Positions 22,854-34,998 of a stretch of DNA of 64,000 nucleotides are shown here, in pieces (within the stretch, counting starts at the first letter, position 1; each line of letters starts with the position of its first letter). The stretch lies in the NCBI GenBank assembly GCA_948474755.1, contig CAOLHI010001278.1:341178-405177 (forward strand). Direction: 5' to 3'. A program made the position numbers and the translations under genes. This stretch comes from Ctenosaura bakeri. Its lineage: Eukaryota; Chordata; Lepidosauria; Squamata; Iguanidae. The notes under the pieces were generated by a model, which was given only the letters and a program-made list of their open reading frames with translations, was not told the DNA's origin and searched no databases.

Positions 22854-24167
22854 CAGCAAATAATGAAGTCAACTTCTAGTTTATTTTCTGTTGTAGAAAC
22901 GACAGGGGACAAAAAGAGGGCAAATTGCCTCCACGCTTTCTAGGGGGTTGTGGAGATATTTTTAGGGGAAAGTATTATTAAAAAAATCTTCTGGAACCTT
23001 AAATTGACCTGTAAGCTATACATAGACCAACCCTGTTGTAGTGTAGGTGAAAAACCTAGTCCTCTGTGCCAAACTGGGAAAAAGAAAAAAAATGTCTCAG
23101 CCCCTAAGAAAAAAGATTGTATATTGTAATCAAACAATTGGAGATTGGGATGCTAATACCATGGGAAGAAGATTGGGTAGAGATGAATAAGCTTACATTG
23201 ACTACCTAAACCCTGGTCCCACTAGTATCAGGGAGAAATATGTAATTACATGTTGCCTTCTAGACATAATATGTCTCCATCCCAAGATGGCTGCAAATGT
23301 GTCACCTTGCCGAACCTGCTTTAGTTAGTGTAGAAAGTGCAGTAGCGACAAGTGAAAGCAAAATGTGGATTTCATTGCTACTTTTATACAGAAGAATTCT
23401 GTACTGAATTCCTTTTTATTTTTGTTTCATAGTTAACGATTGGGGGAAAAAAACACCGGGGTTGTTGCTGCCAGTTTGTCTGATGCAGGCAAGGAAATAG
23501 AATCTTAATTTAATTCTTATTCCCAAAAGGAAAGATGGTCTCAGGGGAAACACACACACGCATGCATGTTCTCTTTCTTGCTGGCATACATCTTCTCATC
23601 CAGAATCAATAACACCAGGAAAAAAGCTTTGCCAGATGACAGTTATGTACCTTATGTCGCTGTGTGTTTTTCGTAATGTCTGCCTTTTTTACTTCTTTCT
23701 TTGAGGCAAGTGACTAGATCTTGGGCTTAGAAGGAAGAATGAGATCGTTGTGAGGTGTTGTTTTTTTAATATATAAAAAGGAGAAGGCAGTTTTATTTCT
23801 TCTTTTAATTCTGTAGACAATGACGGCATCAAACCAGAAAACTTTGAAATGTGCCCCAACTTACCTTTCTAGTCATGAAGAGCAGTAATGTTTGGAGAAA
23901 GCAAAATAGTGTTTCTCTTAGAGGAAAGAGTGAAATTTGTCCTGATGATACTGGCACTATGGGTGGGGGAGACTTTGGGGACAGAGGAAGAGAGCTCAGA
24001 TCAGCAGGATGAGTAGGACGGGGTCCCAACAAATCAAAGATAAAGTAAGAAATGTTACCGTCTCAAAAAACATTACATTTACACCCAAGGGCATGACAAG
24101 GAAACGTTTTAGGCTGAGTTCACCTGAATCCACGAGGATCGCATTCACCTTTTTCACCTGAAACTTA
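22854..24167. other. Unclassified intergenic DNA
   Basis: No exon or known repeat seen. Short ACACACAC run near 23551. Confidence 0.4.
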
Positions 24168-24405
24168 GAAAGTATCCACACTACACAGCTGTAGCAGTTT
24201 GATACCACTTTTACTATCAAGGCACCATCTTATAGAATATTGGGATTCATCATTTAGTCAGAATTCTCCACTGGAGAGTTCTATTCCATTTCCCTGAGCT
24301 ACAGCACTAGACTTGCCTAACACAGAATTCTGTGTATCCAACTAAACTACAAATCCTGAGATTCCATAGGTCAAAGCCATCAGAGTTAAACTGTTATGAA
24401 AGCTC
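24168..24405. mobile_element. Degenerate palindromic MITE
   Basis: ATCCACACTACACAGCTGTA ... GATTCATCATTTAGTCAG and ACTACAAATCCTGAGATTCC ... AGAGTTAAACTGTTATG are opposing halves of a common squamate MITE, related in layout to 36495-36716. Confidence 0.55.
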
Positions 24406-24499
24406 CTATATTCATGAACACTGCAGCAGAGGTGGATCTAGGGTGGGGCAACTGGGACACATGTCCCAGGTGCCAATGTCAGGGGGTGTGTGCAAAAAA

Positions 24500-24975
24500 G
24501 TGGGGTCCCTTGCCTGGCCCCCCACTGCTTACCCCGGCCACCTCCACTCACCTTCCCCTTCCCCCTCCCACCACCACTCACCTTTCCTTAACAGAAGCTG
24601 TTAACAGAAGCTCACCCCACCCACTTCTGCCTGCTACTCACCCTGCCCACCTCTACTTGCCTCTCCTCTGCTCACCCCACTCTCACCACTGTTTGCTCCA
24701 CTCACCTTTGCCCACCACTCATCCTGCCCCTGTTGCTGCTCATCTGCCTCTTCTGCCACTTGCTCCACCCACCTCCACTTGCCCCTTCCCTGCCTGCTGC
24801 TGCTCACCTCGGCCCCTGCTCGCCCTGCCCACCTTCATTCACCCATTCCCTGCTCACGTCACTCCTGCCACCACTCTCCCGATCCACCTCCACCCGCTGC
24901 ACCCCACCCACCTGTTCCTACTACTTGCCCCACTCCCCACCTCCGCTGCTCACCTCACCCCCTTGCCCTGGGTGC
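24500..24975. repeat. C-rich degenerate tandem tract
   Basis: The + strand is almost free of long G runs and is built from CTCACC/CCACC/CCTGCC words (CCACYYRCTCACCYYGCCC-like) for nearly 480 bp. Several overlapping open frames, up to 211 codons, are products of this composition; their Pro/His/Leu-rich translations are not proteins. Confidence 0.8.
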
Positions 24976-25039
24976 TGTTGAGCTACTACACTGCAGAGGT
25001 CATACACATTAGCATGACCATACTTCAGTGATTTCTGTG

Positions 25040-25399
25040 CAGTCCTCTCTCCACATTTGTCTGTTTGACCTTTGTGAATTTGATTATTTGTGAGGTGTGT
25101 GCATGCCTTCTCCCCAGTTCTCCTCCTGCCATTCTCTTACATTTTGTCAGGCATGGAGAAGGAAGGCAAGCAAGCTTAGGCAAAAGGCAAGCAAATGGCA
25201 GGGGGAGGCACATGCACATGTTCTCCTCCCCCTCCCATTCCCTTGTATTTTGCTGCAGCACAGGAAAAAAAGGCAAGAGAATGGTAAGGGGAGCCCCAGA
25301 AGGGAATGGAAGAGGAAGCATGGGGGAAGTTAATAGCGGTTTTTCCACTTTCATGCAGGTTCTGTCCCCTAAACACTTGTGAAAGTGGATGGGCCACTG
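25040..25399. mobile_element. Tigger/pogo-like MITE
   Basis: Left CAGTCCTCTCTCCACATTTG then TTTGTGAATTTGATTATTTG; right GTGAAAGTGGATGGGCCACTG, followed by TA. The interior contains two mirror AG/CT-rich blocks, CTCCTCCCCCTCCCATTCCC and its counterpart. Confidence 0.65.
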
Positions 25400-25690
25400 T
25401 AATATGATGGTGATTTACTTCTGTGAATTATCAGCACAGAATCAACATGCAGAAGATTTTTGCCCCAAGTCACTTTGCATTAATTCCCACATCAGTCTTT
25501 GGTGTTTACAGATTTATAATCTGGTACTTGTTTCCTCAGACATAGGCCCCACTGATTTCTGCATGTGCACCAAGTAAATGAAACTGCAGATATATTCATG
25601 TTGCACTGCAACTTTTCAGTGGGGCCCTCAGTGTCACTATCATTGACACAAAGACTATTTTAAGATTGAGACAGTGTACTTATGTGGAAG

Positions 25691-25755
25691 AGAATCAGCA
25701 TGGTGTAGTGGGCAGAGGTCCTGAGATTTCAGAGACAGAATCTGAGACTGAATGA
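25691..25755 (+). mobile_element. SINE head fragment
   Basis: AGAATCAGCATGGTGTAGTG matches the 5' tRNA-like head of the SINE at 16271. The rest is missing or too diverged. Confidence 0.5.
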
Positions 25756-26008
25756 TAATGACCCCTTGTGATGTCACAGGGGATTGGCATTGGTGATATT
25801 ACATGGGGAAAGCCCTGGTGATATCATTCAGTATGATAAATCAACTGTTATCATACTCTAGGACCCCTCCTGCGAGATGGGTGATTTTCGTAAATTAGAC
25901 TTATTAATGACCGGAGACCATGACTGAAGTCACACTGACTGGAGGATGTGTTTCGGGGTCAAACTGGCTTGAGACGTATTCAGCATCATAAATTCAGAGA
26001 GGATTAGG

Positions 26009-26631
26009 TGGGGAAATCCAATGCTGATTGGTTTGTGCTAATCTTTTTACCATTCCAGGCTCTGTGCATTTCTGAATACAATGAAAGACAAATTACCCAG
26101 ATGGGTGAGCAATCAGAAACCATGATCTTTGATCTTATCCTATGGATATCTTCCTGATACACTCTACCTGACCGAAAATTGAGAGATTGTTATGAGTCCC
26201 ATCAATGTTTTGTCATTCCAGAGTTAAGCAATCGGGCTATTCCAGACCCCTTTATCAGTTCTGTGGGAAAAACATTGCGGCTTTGTCAATGCACCCTTTC
26301 AGGGTGTGGAATAGGATATAAAAACCCTAGCTTCAACCCCAGCCTTTTTGTAGTATGTTGGACACAATATGTTGTACTTGGTGCCCCAGACTGCCATTCC
26401 TCCGTGCTACCCTCAGATGCTCTCTGAGCCACTCTGCTATGATTCCTTCTTCAGAACTGACAGCTATCACCTTTTCTACCTAATCTCTCTCTACCCAGCC
26501 TTTCTTGCCTCATTTTCTGACAGCGTTGTATGATTCTTAAGAGTGTCTGACTTCTTGTGTGTTTGTCAATTTGAGTAAAATACTTTGTTAGCTTAAACTG
26601 GAGTCGTCTCTACAGTTAGTACTGGTAGACA
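26009..26631 (+). mobile_element. Candidate solo LTR, 623 bp
   Basis: Starts TGGGGAAATCCAATGC and ends ACTGGTAGACA, flanked by TAGG at 26005-26008 and 26632-26635. A TATA box (GATATAAAAACC, 26315-26326) lies mid-way. A CT-rich stretch follows, then AGTAAAATACTTTG near 26573 as a possible polyadenylation region. The 4-bp duplication alone is weak. A DNA-only promoter or another repeat is possible. Confidence 0.35.
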
Positions 26632-27221
26632 TAGGTGAAAATATCCTTACATTACTCTTTTCTTGCAGGCTTCCTTTAAATTATTATTCCCCCAAATATT
26701 AAGGAGACACTGGCATTGTGGGTGAACCCCAATATACCCTATCTCTTAGCATAACACAGCTTCAACCATAGTCGCAAAGAGTATGCTATTCAAATAAAAA
26801 AAATACCAAGAGTAATAAAGTGAGGAAACCATACATCATCGCAGATTTTTCAAGGCAGTACTCTTGCCCTGAGTTTTCTCCCCGTTGCCGTGAAGACTGG
26901 AAAAGAGGAGCCATGCCCTGAGGTTCAGTAACCCTTGCCGGGGCATTTTAGCCCATCTACCTGTTTAAAAATTGGAACAGTGGGGAAGATGTAGGTCTTC
27001 AAGGTCACATTGAGAGCCTGTGCAGCTCTTAAACACTGACAGATGCCCATCCTTTCCCTATAAAAAAGAGAGAATTGCCACAAAATGCCACCCCCTATGT
27101 TACCTGAGCATATGTATCTGTGAAGTATGGAAGACAATGAAAACAGAAGTCACAAATTTTGCAATAATCAAACTAAACTAAAATCTATTACTTGTGTAGA
27201 AATCATCTTATGGAGACATAA

Positions 27222-27788
27222 TGGCCCTTTCCACACGAGGCTGGTGAATTAGTTCGTGCCATTTCTTATTGGATTTTCTGGACTTGAAACAAGGCGGATT
27301 TTCCCTCATTTCCTTCCACACAGCTACCGTGTGTGTTCCATTCTGATTTGGAGGGCTGCGAGTTCATGAATCCACACTGCCTCCACTGTGGCCACTCCTG
27401 CTACTCCCCTCACCCTGCCCTGTTGGCTGTGATTGCCCCCCCTTTCTTTGGCATGGTTTAGTATGTCATTGCGTACGTGCGTACGTGCACAAGTCCATAC
27501 TACCCCCTGGCCCCTCCCACGAGCCCTCTCCGACCACCAATTCTCATTGGTACAAATGTACGTGTCTGCACCACTGTGAAAGTACGAATCGGATTGATCT
27601 GGATAATTGGAAAACCAATTTCTTCCAGTTTTCAAATAGCGCACTTTACCACCACATGGGGGTGCATTTAGTCAGAATTATGTGCGGAACAAAGGTAAAT
27701 AAATGGAACCTAGTCCGCTCCAACGTGCAGAAGACCTCTGTGGCAAGACGCATTGGCCCGCCTTAATAAACGTGTGTGGAAAGGGCCA
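27222..27788. mobile_element. GGCC-end MITE, 567 bp, TAA target duplication
   Basis: Ends TGGCCCTTTCCACACGAG and CGTGTGTGGAAAGGGCCA form a 17-18 bp inverted repeat and are flanked by TAA at 27219-27221 and 27789-27791. TAA is the canonical duplication of PIF/Harbinger. The interior is GC-richer than its surroundings and includes a GTACGTGCGTACGTGC repeat near 27473. No transposase. Confidence 0.85.
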
Positions 27789-27791
27789 TAA

Positions 27792-30101
27792 TGTTATGAA
27801 CTAGAGTCTCAACATATTTGGAAATTAACTCAATACTGAAAACATTGAGCTCATCAATAGTGTATTATGACCCCAAGTAATGAAGCTCCTGTATGCACCT
27901 ATTATGAAGAGGACAGGCACATCGGGTGCAAAAACGCATCTTTCTGTGTTGCCTGTGTTTACCGTATGCACAAGAATTCTTATTCTCCAGTTCTGTTGGC
28001 TGTCTTACATACAAATCTTCCTACTATGCAGTTTCTGTTAGTTTTGAGTGACGATAATCTTGTCCCAAAAAGTGTTTCACTCATTCCAAAGGATAATGTA
28101 TAATTTTTTAAATATATATATTCTTTAAGTTTTCCAGTTTTTCCACTGTCCTTGGGAACTAGAAGGAAATCTTCCATCTTTTCTGCTTTTGTCACCAGTC
28201 CTTTCCATCTCTTGCCTCTCAGGTGGGCAGGGATTAAGCAGTAGGAGAAAACAACAACAATACATCCCCTTTTTACCTGTTTGCTCTCCTTGCAAACAAA
28301 AGACCTGCAAGGAATGGAAAGAGGCAGCTCCCAACTAGTGTGTCTCCTTGCAAGAGCAACTAATCAAACATGTAAAGGTTTGTACACGCCAGCGGTGTTA
28401 TCTTATAGCTTTGCTGTGAATAGAAGCCATACAGAATAGCATAAGCTTGTCTTCTTCCCTTGCATCAGTTCAAAATTCATCCTGCAGCTGCGTATTCATA
28501 GCTGGAAGCATACTGGGTGGATGTGAGGGGGAGAGAGAGGCCTGGCTGGACCCCTGCTTTGCATTCTGCTGACAGGAGAGCTACAGCTTAGGAAATGCTG
28601 AAACACTGCCAGGCAGTGAGCCAAAAGATAGGCCTAGAACTCCTCTCTCTTCTTCCTGCACAGGTCCCATCTGTCAGACTAACAGCATAACTTACTGCCT
28701 GGAAAAACCCCCCACAAAAACTCCCTACTCTTTGCTTGTGTGAAAGAGAGTGAGAAAAATTGAGAATAATCTCACACCATTGCTTCAACTCTCAGAGGGC
28801 TAACAGATATATTTTTCCACCTGCATCATTTTCAAACTACTACTCATTTTAACTATGGCTCAGTAAAAATAAAAATCCAGTTTTGCTAAATTATTCATCT
28901 TTCCTAGGCAATCAATTTCCCCCCTAAATTTCTGACCACATCTTTGCTACTGCATGGCAAGAAGAACTATATATGCAGCAGGAAAGAGGTTATGGTGAAT
29001 ACCAATCAGAACCAGTGGTCAGCTCTTGATGGCTTCAGCCATAGTAGTGGTTTGTGGATCAAGCTAGGAAGTATGTGTCTCAACCTAAAGTGAATGATGG
29101 AGGTGCTCCCTCTGCTCAGTTCATAGGATAACCATCAGATGGGTTCTTTCTCTACACTTTCTCCACCTCAAAATGCTTGTTACTTTGTCCAGGATCTGGT
29201 ATCCTCCAGCTGGACTCTGGATGGCTGTGATGGGCACTCACTTTTTAACTGTGACTGTATATAGCTTTGATTCAGAATTATGCTACTTCAGGGTCCCAGG
29301 GGCCATGTCCGTTATGGTGAGAAGGCTTGCAGGAGATGGGGTTGACTAAGGCCCTTCAAGTCTTCACTGTGCAAAATAGTCCAGGGCATCTTCAAAATAG
29401 ACTGATTGCTTTGTGGTGCCACTATGGTCACTGTACATATCAAGAAAGCTAAGGGTTCTTGTTGAAACCTGGATCTCAGGGACTGAACGTTGAACTTTCT
29501 GGTGGAACTTTCTGGACTGCAGCCTTTCCCTCTGCCATGAGCAACGAGCTATGAGGCCCTTTCTGAGTAGAGTGTTACTGTGCTGCAGATGGAATCCAGG
29601 ACTACACTACAGTTGCTCTGGAGTCAATGCAAGTAGCTTTTGGTCATAACCACTATACTACTTTTTTGTGTTTTGCTGTCATGCATAGGAGACACAGTCA
29701 CATGGAACAAAGCTCTTTCCTCAGGACACACAAGGATGTCATTATCATTACCCACCTCCAGTCAGCTCCAGCAGTCAACACTGCTGAGGTGTGAAGCAAA
29801 AGCAGCTCAAATTGCTCCTATATGCCAGGCAACAACAAGTGCCCTCTGTGCTCTTTTTTGGTGCTATGGCACAACCTTTTTGGAGCACCTGAACATTGCT
29901 ATTGTCATAATATCACCATCATGTCAGTGGTTGATCTTTTCTCCTTGGCTATTGCTGCTTTGAAAGCATATGTACTGGAGATCACTGTAGATTGTCTTCC
30001 AATCAGCTCTTATTTCCCAGTGGCAGAAAATATGCAAGGCTAGATATGGCAAAGTGCTCTAGAACTCATGATTACATTGTTCCAAGATATAATTTGTTGG
30101 G
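27792..30101. other. Unclassified intergenic DNA
   Basis: About 2.3 kb without a repeat or exon that I can name. Open frames are short and unsupported. Confidence 0.35.
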
Positions 30102-30170
30102 TGGCTGCACCCATACCTTCCTGAGCACATCTAATCTCATCTGATTTCAGAAGCTAATGCTAGTCTGGGA
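30102..30170 (+). pseudogene. 5S rRNA-derived fragment
   Basis: CCATACCTTCCTGAGCACAT, CTAATCTCATCTGATTTCAG and AAGCTAATGCTAG align by eye to the first 60-70 nt of vertebrate 5S rRNA (CCATACCACCCTGAACGCGC, CGATCTCGTCTGATCTCGGAAGCTAAGCAGGG). It breaks off after the box A region. It could be a 5S pseudogene or the head of a 5S-type SINE (SINE3). Not a functional 5S gene. Confidence 0.75.
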
Positions 30171-30263
30171 GGTGGTGTGGGAAAATGCATCTTAAGGGCT
30201 CAAAACTGGAAGCTCAGTGGGTTGAAGCTACAGTTTATTTAGCAGAACCTGGGAGAATCTTAC

Positions 30264-30550
30264 AGGCGTTCCCCACTTTTTGATGACTCATTTTTTTGAT
30301 GTTCCACTCTTTCAACCATTGTAAATTATAGGCATGTACCATTCTTTCAACATGAGGTCTGATCTTTCATCAGTTCTTCTCCTCTTGCCTTCTTCCTGTA
30401 GGGACCATGAGGCTGGCTTGGTGAGTCTATAATTCCCCCATGTTCCCTACAGGAAGAAGGCAAGATGACAATAACTGATGAAAGACTGGGTTCCACTTTT
30501 CAACAAATTTCACTTGCAGACAGAGGTCTGGTTCCTAACCCATCAGATAT
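30264..30550. mobile_element. Fold-back MITE
   Basis: Long inner arms TCTTTCATCAGTTCTTCTCC..GCCTTCTTCCTGTAGGGA (30363-30403) and TCCCTACAGGAAGAAGGCAA..ACTGATGAAAGA (30446-30487) are near-perfect inverted repeats. The outer parts GTTCCCCACTTTTTGATGAC and GTTCCACTTTTCAACAAATT resemble the ends of a common lizard MITE. Confidence 0.7.
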
Positions 30551-30779
30551 GTGTGGGAAGGATGGTATAGCATCCTTCCAGCTTATATATCAACAGCAAT
30601 TAACCAATAAGAAAGGCTATGACAGCAGTAATGAACAAGGATTATTTCCAAAGTATGGATGTCAGACTTCTTCCTTACAGCATGTTGGTATTCTAACTGG
30701 TGTCCCTTATCAGCTGAATGTGTCCAGATGCTTGAGGACATGGCTCAAAAGACCTGTACGTGTTACCTCCAAGAAATGC

Positions 30780-30905
30780 CAGATACCTCCAAGTGGGACT
30801 GGAAATGAATTATGTCTGAAGCTCTGCCCAAGACCTTCTGTCAGTCAGAGTAGACAATACTGGGCTAGATGCACCAATGCCCTGAGTCAGTATAAGGCAG
30901 CTACA
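30780..30905 (+). mobile_element. SINE/LINE 3' tail
   Basis: CAGTCAGAGTAGACAATACT, GGGCTAGATGCACCAATGCC, then CTGAGTCAGTATAAGGCAGC is a familiar squamate retroposon 3' region. Boundaries are approximate. The open frame at 30465-31025 crosses the fold-back and this tail and is not a gene. Confidence 0.6.
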
Positions 30906-31154
30906 TATATTTTCTATTGCTTCCATTGTTTTGTATTTTCCATTGCTTTTGATTTGTATTATCAGTGGTTGGGCCTATTGGTATTTCTTTTACACAGGTG
31001 CTATCAGTGGACTGTGAAACTGTAACTTAGATATGGGGGATAAATTTGTTTTGTTCACCAACTAGTACATGTCTACCAAATTTGTACTTCCCAAATCAAT
31101 ATGGAAACCAAACTGTCCTTGCATAGTCACCTCTGAATTCTATGATGCAATTAT

Positions 31155-31385
31155 CTGTTAAAAATGCATTAAAATATGTGTATTAAGGGAAGGTGCACAG
31201 GAAAATGCAGATATTGGGGGGAAATTACCTATTCGGAGAAGTATGCACAAAAATACCTTTAAATTTTATTCTGACGCAATGGAAAGGCTTGCAAATGGAT
31301 GCAGAAAGGGGAAGGAGTAAAACTTAGAATGAAAACATTGATAGACTGAGGGACATGAAACTCACAAATTCATCCTTCTCTGGTA
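31155..31385. repeat. Putative interspersed repeat, second copy of the 11.8-kb type
   Basis: GGGAAGGTGCACAGGAAAAT, TATTGGGGGGAAATTACC, TATGCACAAAAATACC and AATGGATGCAGAAAGGGG form a purine-rich unit resembling 11750-11905. Confidence 0.35.
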
Positions 31386-31739
31386 TAACTTATGAGCTGG
31401 ATCCAGACTTTAATGACTTTAGTCAAATTGTCAGCTAGATTAGACTGGCTAAATCAATAGAATCTACATAAATGTTGATTTACCAAGTTCTTGTTAATTT
31501 AATGGGTCTATGCTAGTTGGAACTAACCACTGAATTTATGCCAACTGGGGCAGAACAGACTTATTGAAACCATGGCAAGCCACCACAAAGTTAAGTATCA
31601 TTGATTTCAACAGGCTGACATTCTTAAGTGTAAATAAGCTTCGATCCAGCAGTTGATTTGGTCATACACTGTGATAAATCAACTTAAAATGTGAAGCAAA
31701 TCTTCATAAGCAATGAATAATTATTTCAACCTGACTGTG

Positions 31740-32140
31740 GATAGCCTGAACATTAACCGCAGGAATGGCTAAGATGATCAGCCCATACTTTGTAACTCAG
31801 CAAGGACACTAGGTTATCATTAATATAAACAGCACGCAAGTTTGTCAGATGAGCTCATGTATAAATAACAGCTCCAAAACCACTGTGAATCTTTTTTTTA
31901 AAAAAAAACCTCCCCCAAACCAAGGCTCGTTATTTATCATTAATTATTTAACTGCAGTCCCTATGTGGGCAGTGAAATCCTGCTGATTTATAACTTATCA
32001 GGAATAAATTACCATTTGCAATGTGGGTTTTTTCACCATTTTTCTTTTGTCATCATAAATAAATTTAGCTAATAAGTCTGGTTGCCTTTTCCCTGCCAAA
32101 TAAGCTGGTTGCAAGAATACTAAGATGAGATAATTTTAGG
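31740..32140. other. Candidate conserved non-coding block
   Basis: AT-rich single-copy-looking sequence with many homeodomain-like words (TTATTTATCATTAATTATTT, GATTTATAACTTATC, CATAAATAAATTTAGC) and no repeat signature. Inference only. Confidence 0.3.
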
Positions 32141-32170
32141 GGGAAAGTGAAATAAATGTATGTATTAATG

Positions 32171-32218
32171 TAGTACAAACAATCTGGGATGCCATGACAT
32201 CCCAGATTGTTTGTACTA
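32171..32218. repeat. Perfect hairpin, 21-bp arms, 6-nt loop
   Basis: Left arm from TAGTACAAACAATCTGGGAT to 32191, loop CCATGA, right arm from 32198 ending GATTGTTTGTACTA. No mismatch or bulge. Confidence 0.95.
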
Positions 32219-32429
32219 GATTTCAGTACTCAGCAAGGGCTCAGAATTTGCTTACATTTGCTGCCTATTTAGAAGGGGCTGTGATTTTTTTGAAGGAACA
32301 CAAAATCCTGACTTGAATCATCTTAACCCCTCATTCCACCAGACAGCTCTCAAGGAGCTCCATCTCTGTTAGGCCAATTAAATTCAGATTTGGTCAATTT
32401 TTGTAGTAATGACACAATGAAGGCTGCAA

Positions 32430-32735
32430 TGACTGCAATCCTCTGCATAGTGTAAATATCTGCATATGGAAATATGCTACACAACCTCCATGCTAAATAG
32501 CAACATTGTGTAACATATGTCATTGATGAGTTCTGTTATACAATGCAAGATATGCAATGCACAACAAGCAATGTGCAATGGACAACTGAAACTTTGTTGT
32601 AAGTGCAACTCCACTTCTGTTGCTGTTGGCAGAATGCACATGTTGCGCAATGGTGAATAACTAATCCTATGTGTTTAGCATGGCCCACACATGTGCATGT
32701 TGCTAACAGAATGCCAGTCTTCATTTCCTGGAAAA
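32430..32735 (+). repeat. Unclassified interspersed repeat, copy 1
   Basis: Shares GACTGCAATCC, CAACTCCACTTCTG, GGCAGAATGCACATG, CAATGGTGAATAA and ATGCCAG, in the same order and spacing, with 38595-38870. Contains degenerate CAATGTGCAATG words. Not recognised. Confidence 0.6.
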
Positions 32736-32739
32736 TATA

Positions 32740-34796
32740 TTTAAGGGGGTGGTGCTATTTGCTGACCCCTCTTCATGGAATCAGAAAATACATTCCCCAC
32801 ATTTCAGAACTTCAAGACTACAGAAGACATTTCCACATCCAGCTTTCATCTCTAATTATTAAAATACTTGTATAGTGGTTTTGTCTCAATCAAAGTGGAT
32901 AATATTTATATTTATCTTCTTCTTTTGTTCCTGGGTTGGTCCCATGGTTGCTCCCATCCAACTAGATAATGTCAGAATGGGACAGAATCAATTGGATTTT
33001 GTTTTGGAGTAATACTGGTGATGGTAAAGTTCACAGAGATAAGAAACAAATATTTTCACAGAGTGTGTCAAAATGCCATCTTTTTCAGCATTTATATAAA
33101 TTTTATAAAGGAGAAAAAATTATAGAAACAAATTCATTCTGCATTCTAGCTCAGCTTCAGTTATAAAATGTTTGTCTGTCTGGAGCTGGAATTAAGCTGA
33201 AAATCTGAACAGGTTTTGTTTTGCCAGTTTTGCAATCTAAATCCACATCCTTTATCATAGACTCACCAAACTTTGCATGTTTTCTAATTGGACCAAAACA
33301 AACATCACAGTAAGGATTCAGGCCCAATTAATCAACTCGTCTCCTGACCAACATTTTGGATTTTTGTATGTGTGTATCTGTGTGTGTCTCTGTATGGCTC
33401 TGGAACGTGTGTTTATGAACCACTTTCATCTCAACTTTATGTGTAGACTTAGGTTGATAACCCAAATATTTTCATGCAAGTTCAGGATCAACAAGCTACT
33501 ACTTTTTTATCCAGAAAATGGATGATTTGAGTCCATTTTGTGTAGAATGGTGTGAAACAAATTTGAAAAATTTGTGGATGCTACAATTTTTTTTACCAAA
33601 AAAATTCATAGGGGAAAAACAGATGAAGGAAATGTTCCTGTTGTTCCTTCTACCTGTTGCTGAAGTTTTCAGTTTTTTCTTAAAAAAAAGAAGAAAAATA
33701 CATAATGTTGCCCTTTTCAAGGAACATACAGAAACAATTACCAGGACCATCAGAAATATTTTATTCCTGTCTAGAAACTGAGTTCTTTTTTTTATTACAG
33801 GATACATCACAGAAAAAAAAAATCCTTTTTGGATAGCTTTCATTAAAACTATTTCTTCTGATGGGAGGGAATAGCACAGGGTCTTTATGCTAGAAGAGCA
33901 AGATTTTTGGAACTTTGTACCTTTAAAAAAAAGAAGAAGGCATGTCCATCAAGGTCTGCAGAGCTAATAATGAGCAAAAACAAAGAAGAGGTCTATGACC
34001 AGCCAAATGCCTACAAAATTATGAAAACTGAATGTTTATTGGCCAAATTGCGTATTTAGCTTATTTCATTCTTCCTGCCCTCCATGCTGGTTGGAGTGGT
34101 CTGTGGGGATTGATTTTTTTCAAGGAAGTCCTAACCAATAATGTGGTTTCCAATTGCTAGAGATCTCACATTTTTGCAATAGTTTGGACAGGCCCATAGA
34201 TAGATGTTCCTTTGGTACAAGCATTCAACCTTGTTCTTTGGAGCCAAGGCTTCCTTTCAATCCCAACTTTTCTTTTCTGCCCCCCCCCGACACCTTTTAA
34301 CAAATAGGAGTGGCAAGATGCCATTCGTCTGGCAGGAGGTAACTGAAATTGGTACAAAAGCAAGGCTTGAGAGAAACTTGTCAGTCATTTTTTACATCAT
34401 CATTAATCACCATGATACCTGTCAGGACTGATGGACACTCAACTGATCTGTCTCTACTGTCCATCAGTATCTCTGCTGCCATTGCCCATCTTTCTGACAT
34501 CCTCAATGACATAGCTCAGGGTTCTAAATTATTTATTGAAAGCTTGGGCTTGGCTCTTAAAGCCAGAAGCTTGCTGGAGGGAGCACACTGGGACTCCCAT
34601 TCATTAATGTTTGGATTTTCTATTCTGTAGCTTAAGAATAAGGAAAGCTGCTTCAACCTTGTTTCTTGTAGAGAAAACACTTGGTCTCACCCAGATTAAA
34701 AACATACCATCTTCATTTCAGTGTTCTGCCTTTTCTCCTCCACACCCAGTTCTTTCTGTTTTGTTTCTGCCTTTTTCTCCACCCTGGAATTCCTTC
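32740..34796. other. Unclassified AT-rich intergenic DNA
   Basis: No exon or named repeat seen. C9 run at about 34279. Confidence 0.4.
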
Positions 34797-34998
34797 AGCC
34801 ATTTCAACACTACACTGTTATAGTGCTATTATTCCACTTTCAACATCCTATGGAATCCTGGGGTTTGCAGTTTTGGGGATGAGTGTTTAGAATTCTCAAC
34901 CAGAGAGTGCTCTGCCCTCGGTAAACAGCAAACCCCAGAATTCCACAGATATTAAAAGTGGAATAATAACACTATAACAGTGTAGGGCAGAAATGGCC
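34797..34998. mobile_element. Palindromic GGCC-end MITE, family A
   Basis: Left GCCATTTCAACACTACACTG, right ACAGTGTAGGGCAGAAATGG then CC. Inner arms TTCCACTTTCAACATCCTAT and a degenerate partner. Flanking triplets do not match. Confidence 0.85.

Noticed and set aside
24396..25031. 211-codon open frame, the longest in the window
   Set aside because: It lies in a C-rich tandem tract; the Pro/Leu/His/Thr-rich translation is a composition artefact, and other frames are open too.
30465..31025. 186-codon open frame
   Set aside because: It starts in a fold-back MITE and runs through a retroposon tail; no domain is recognisable.
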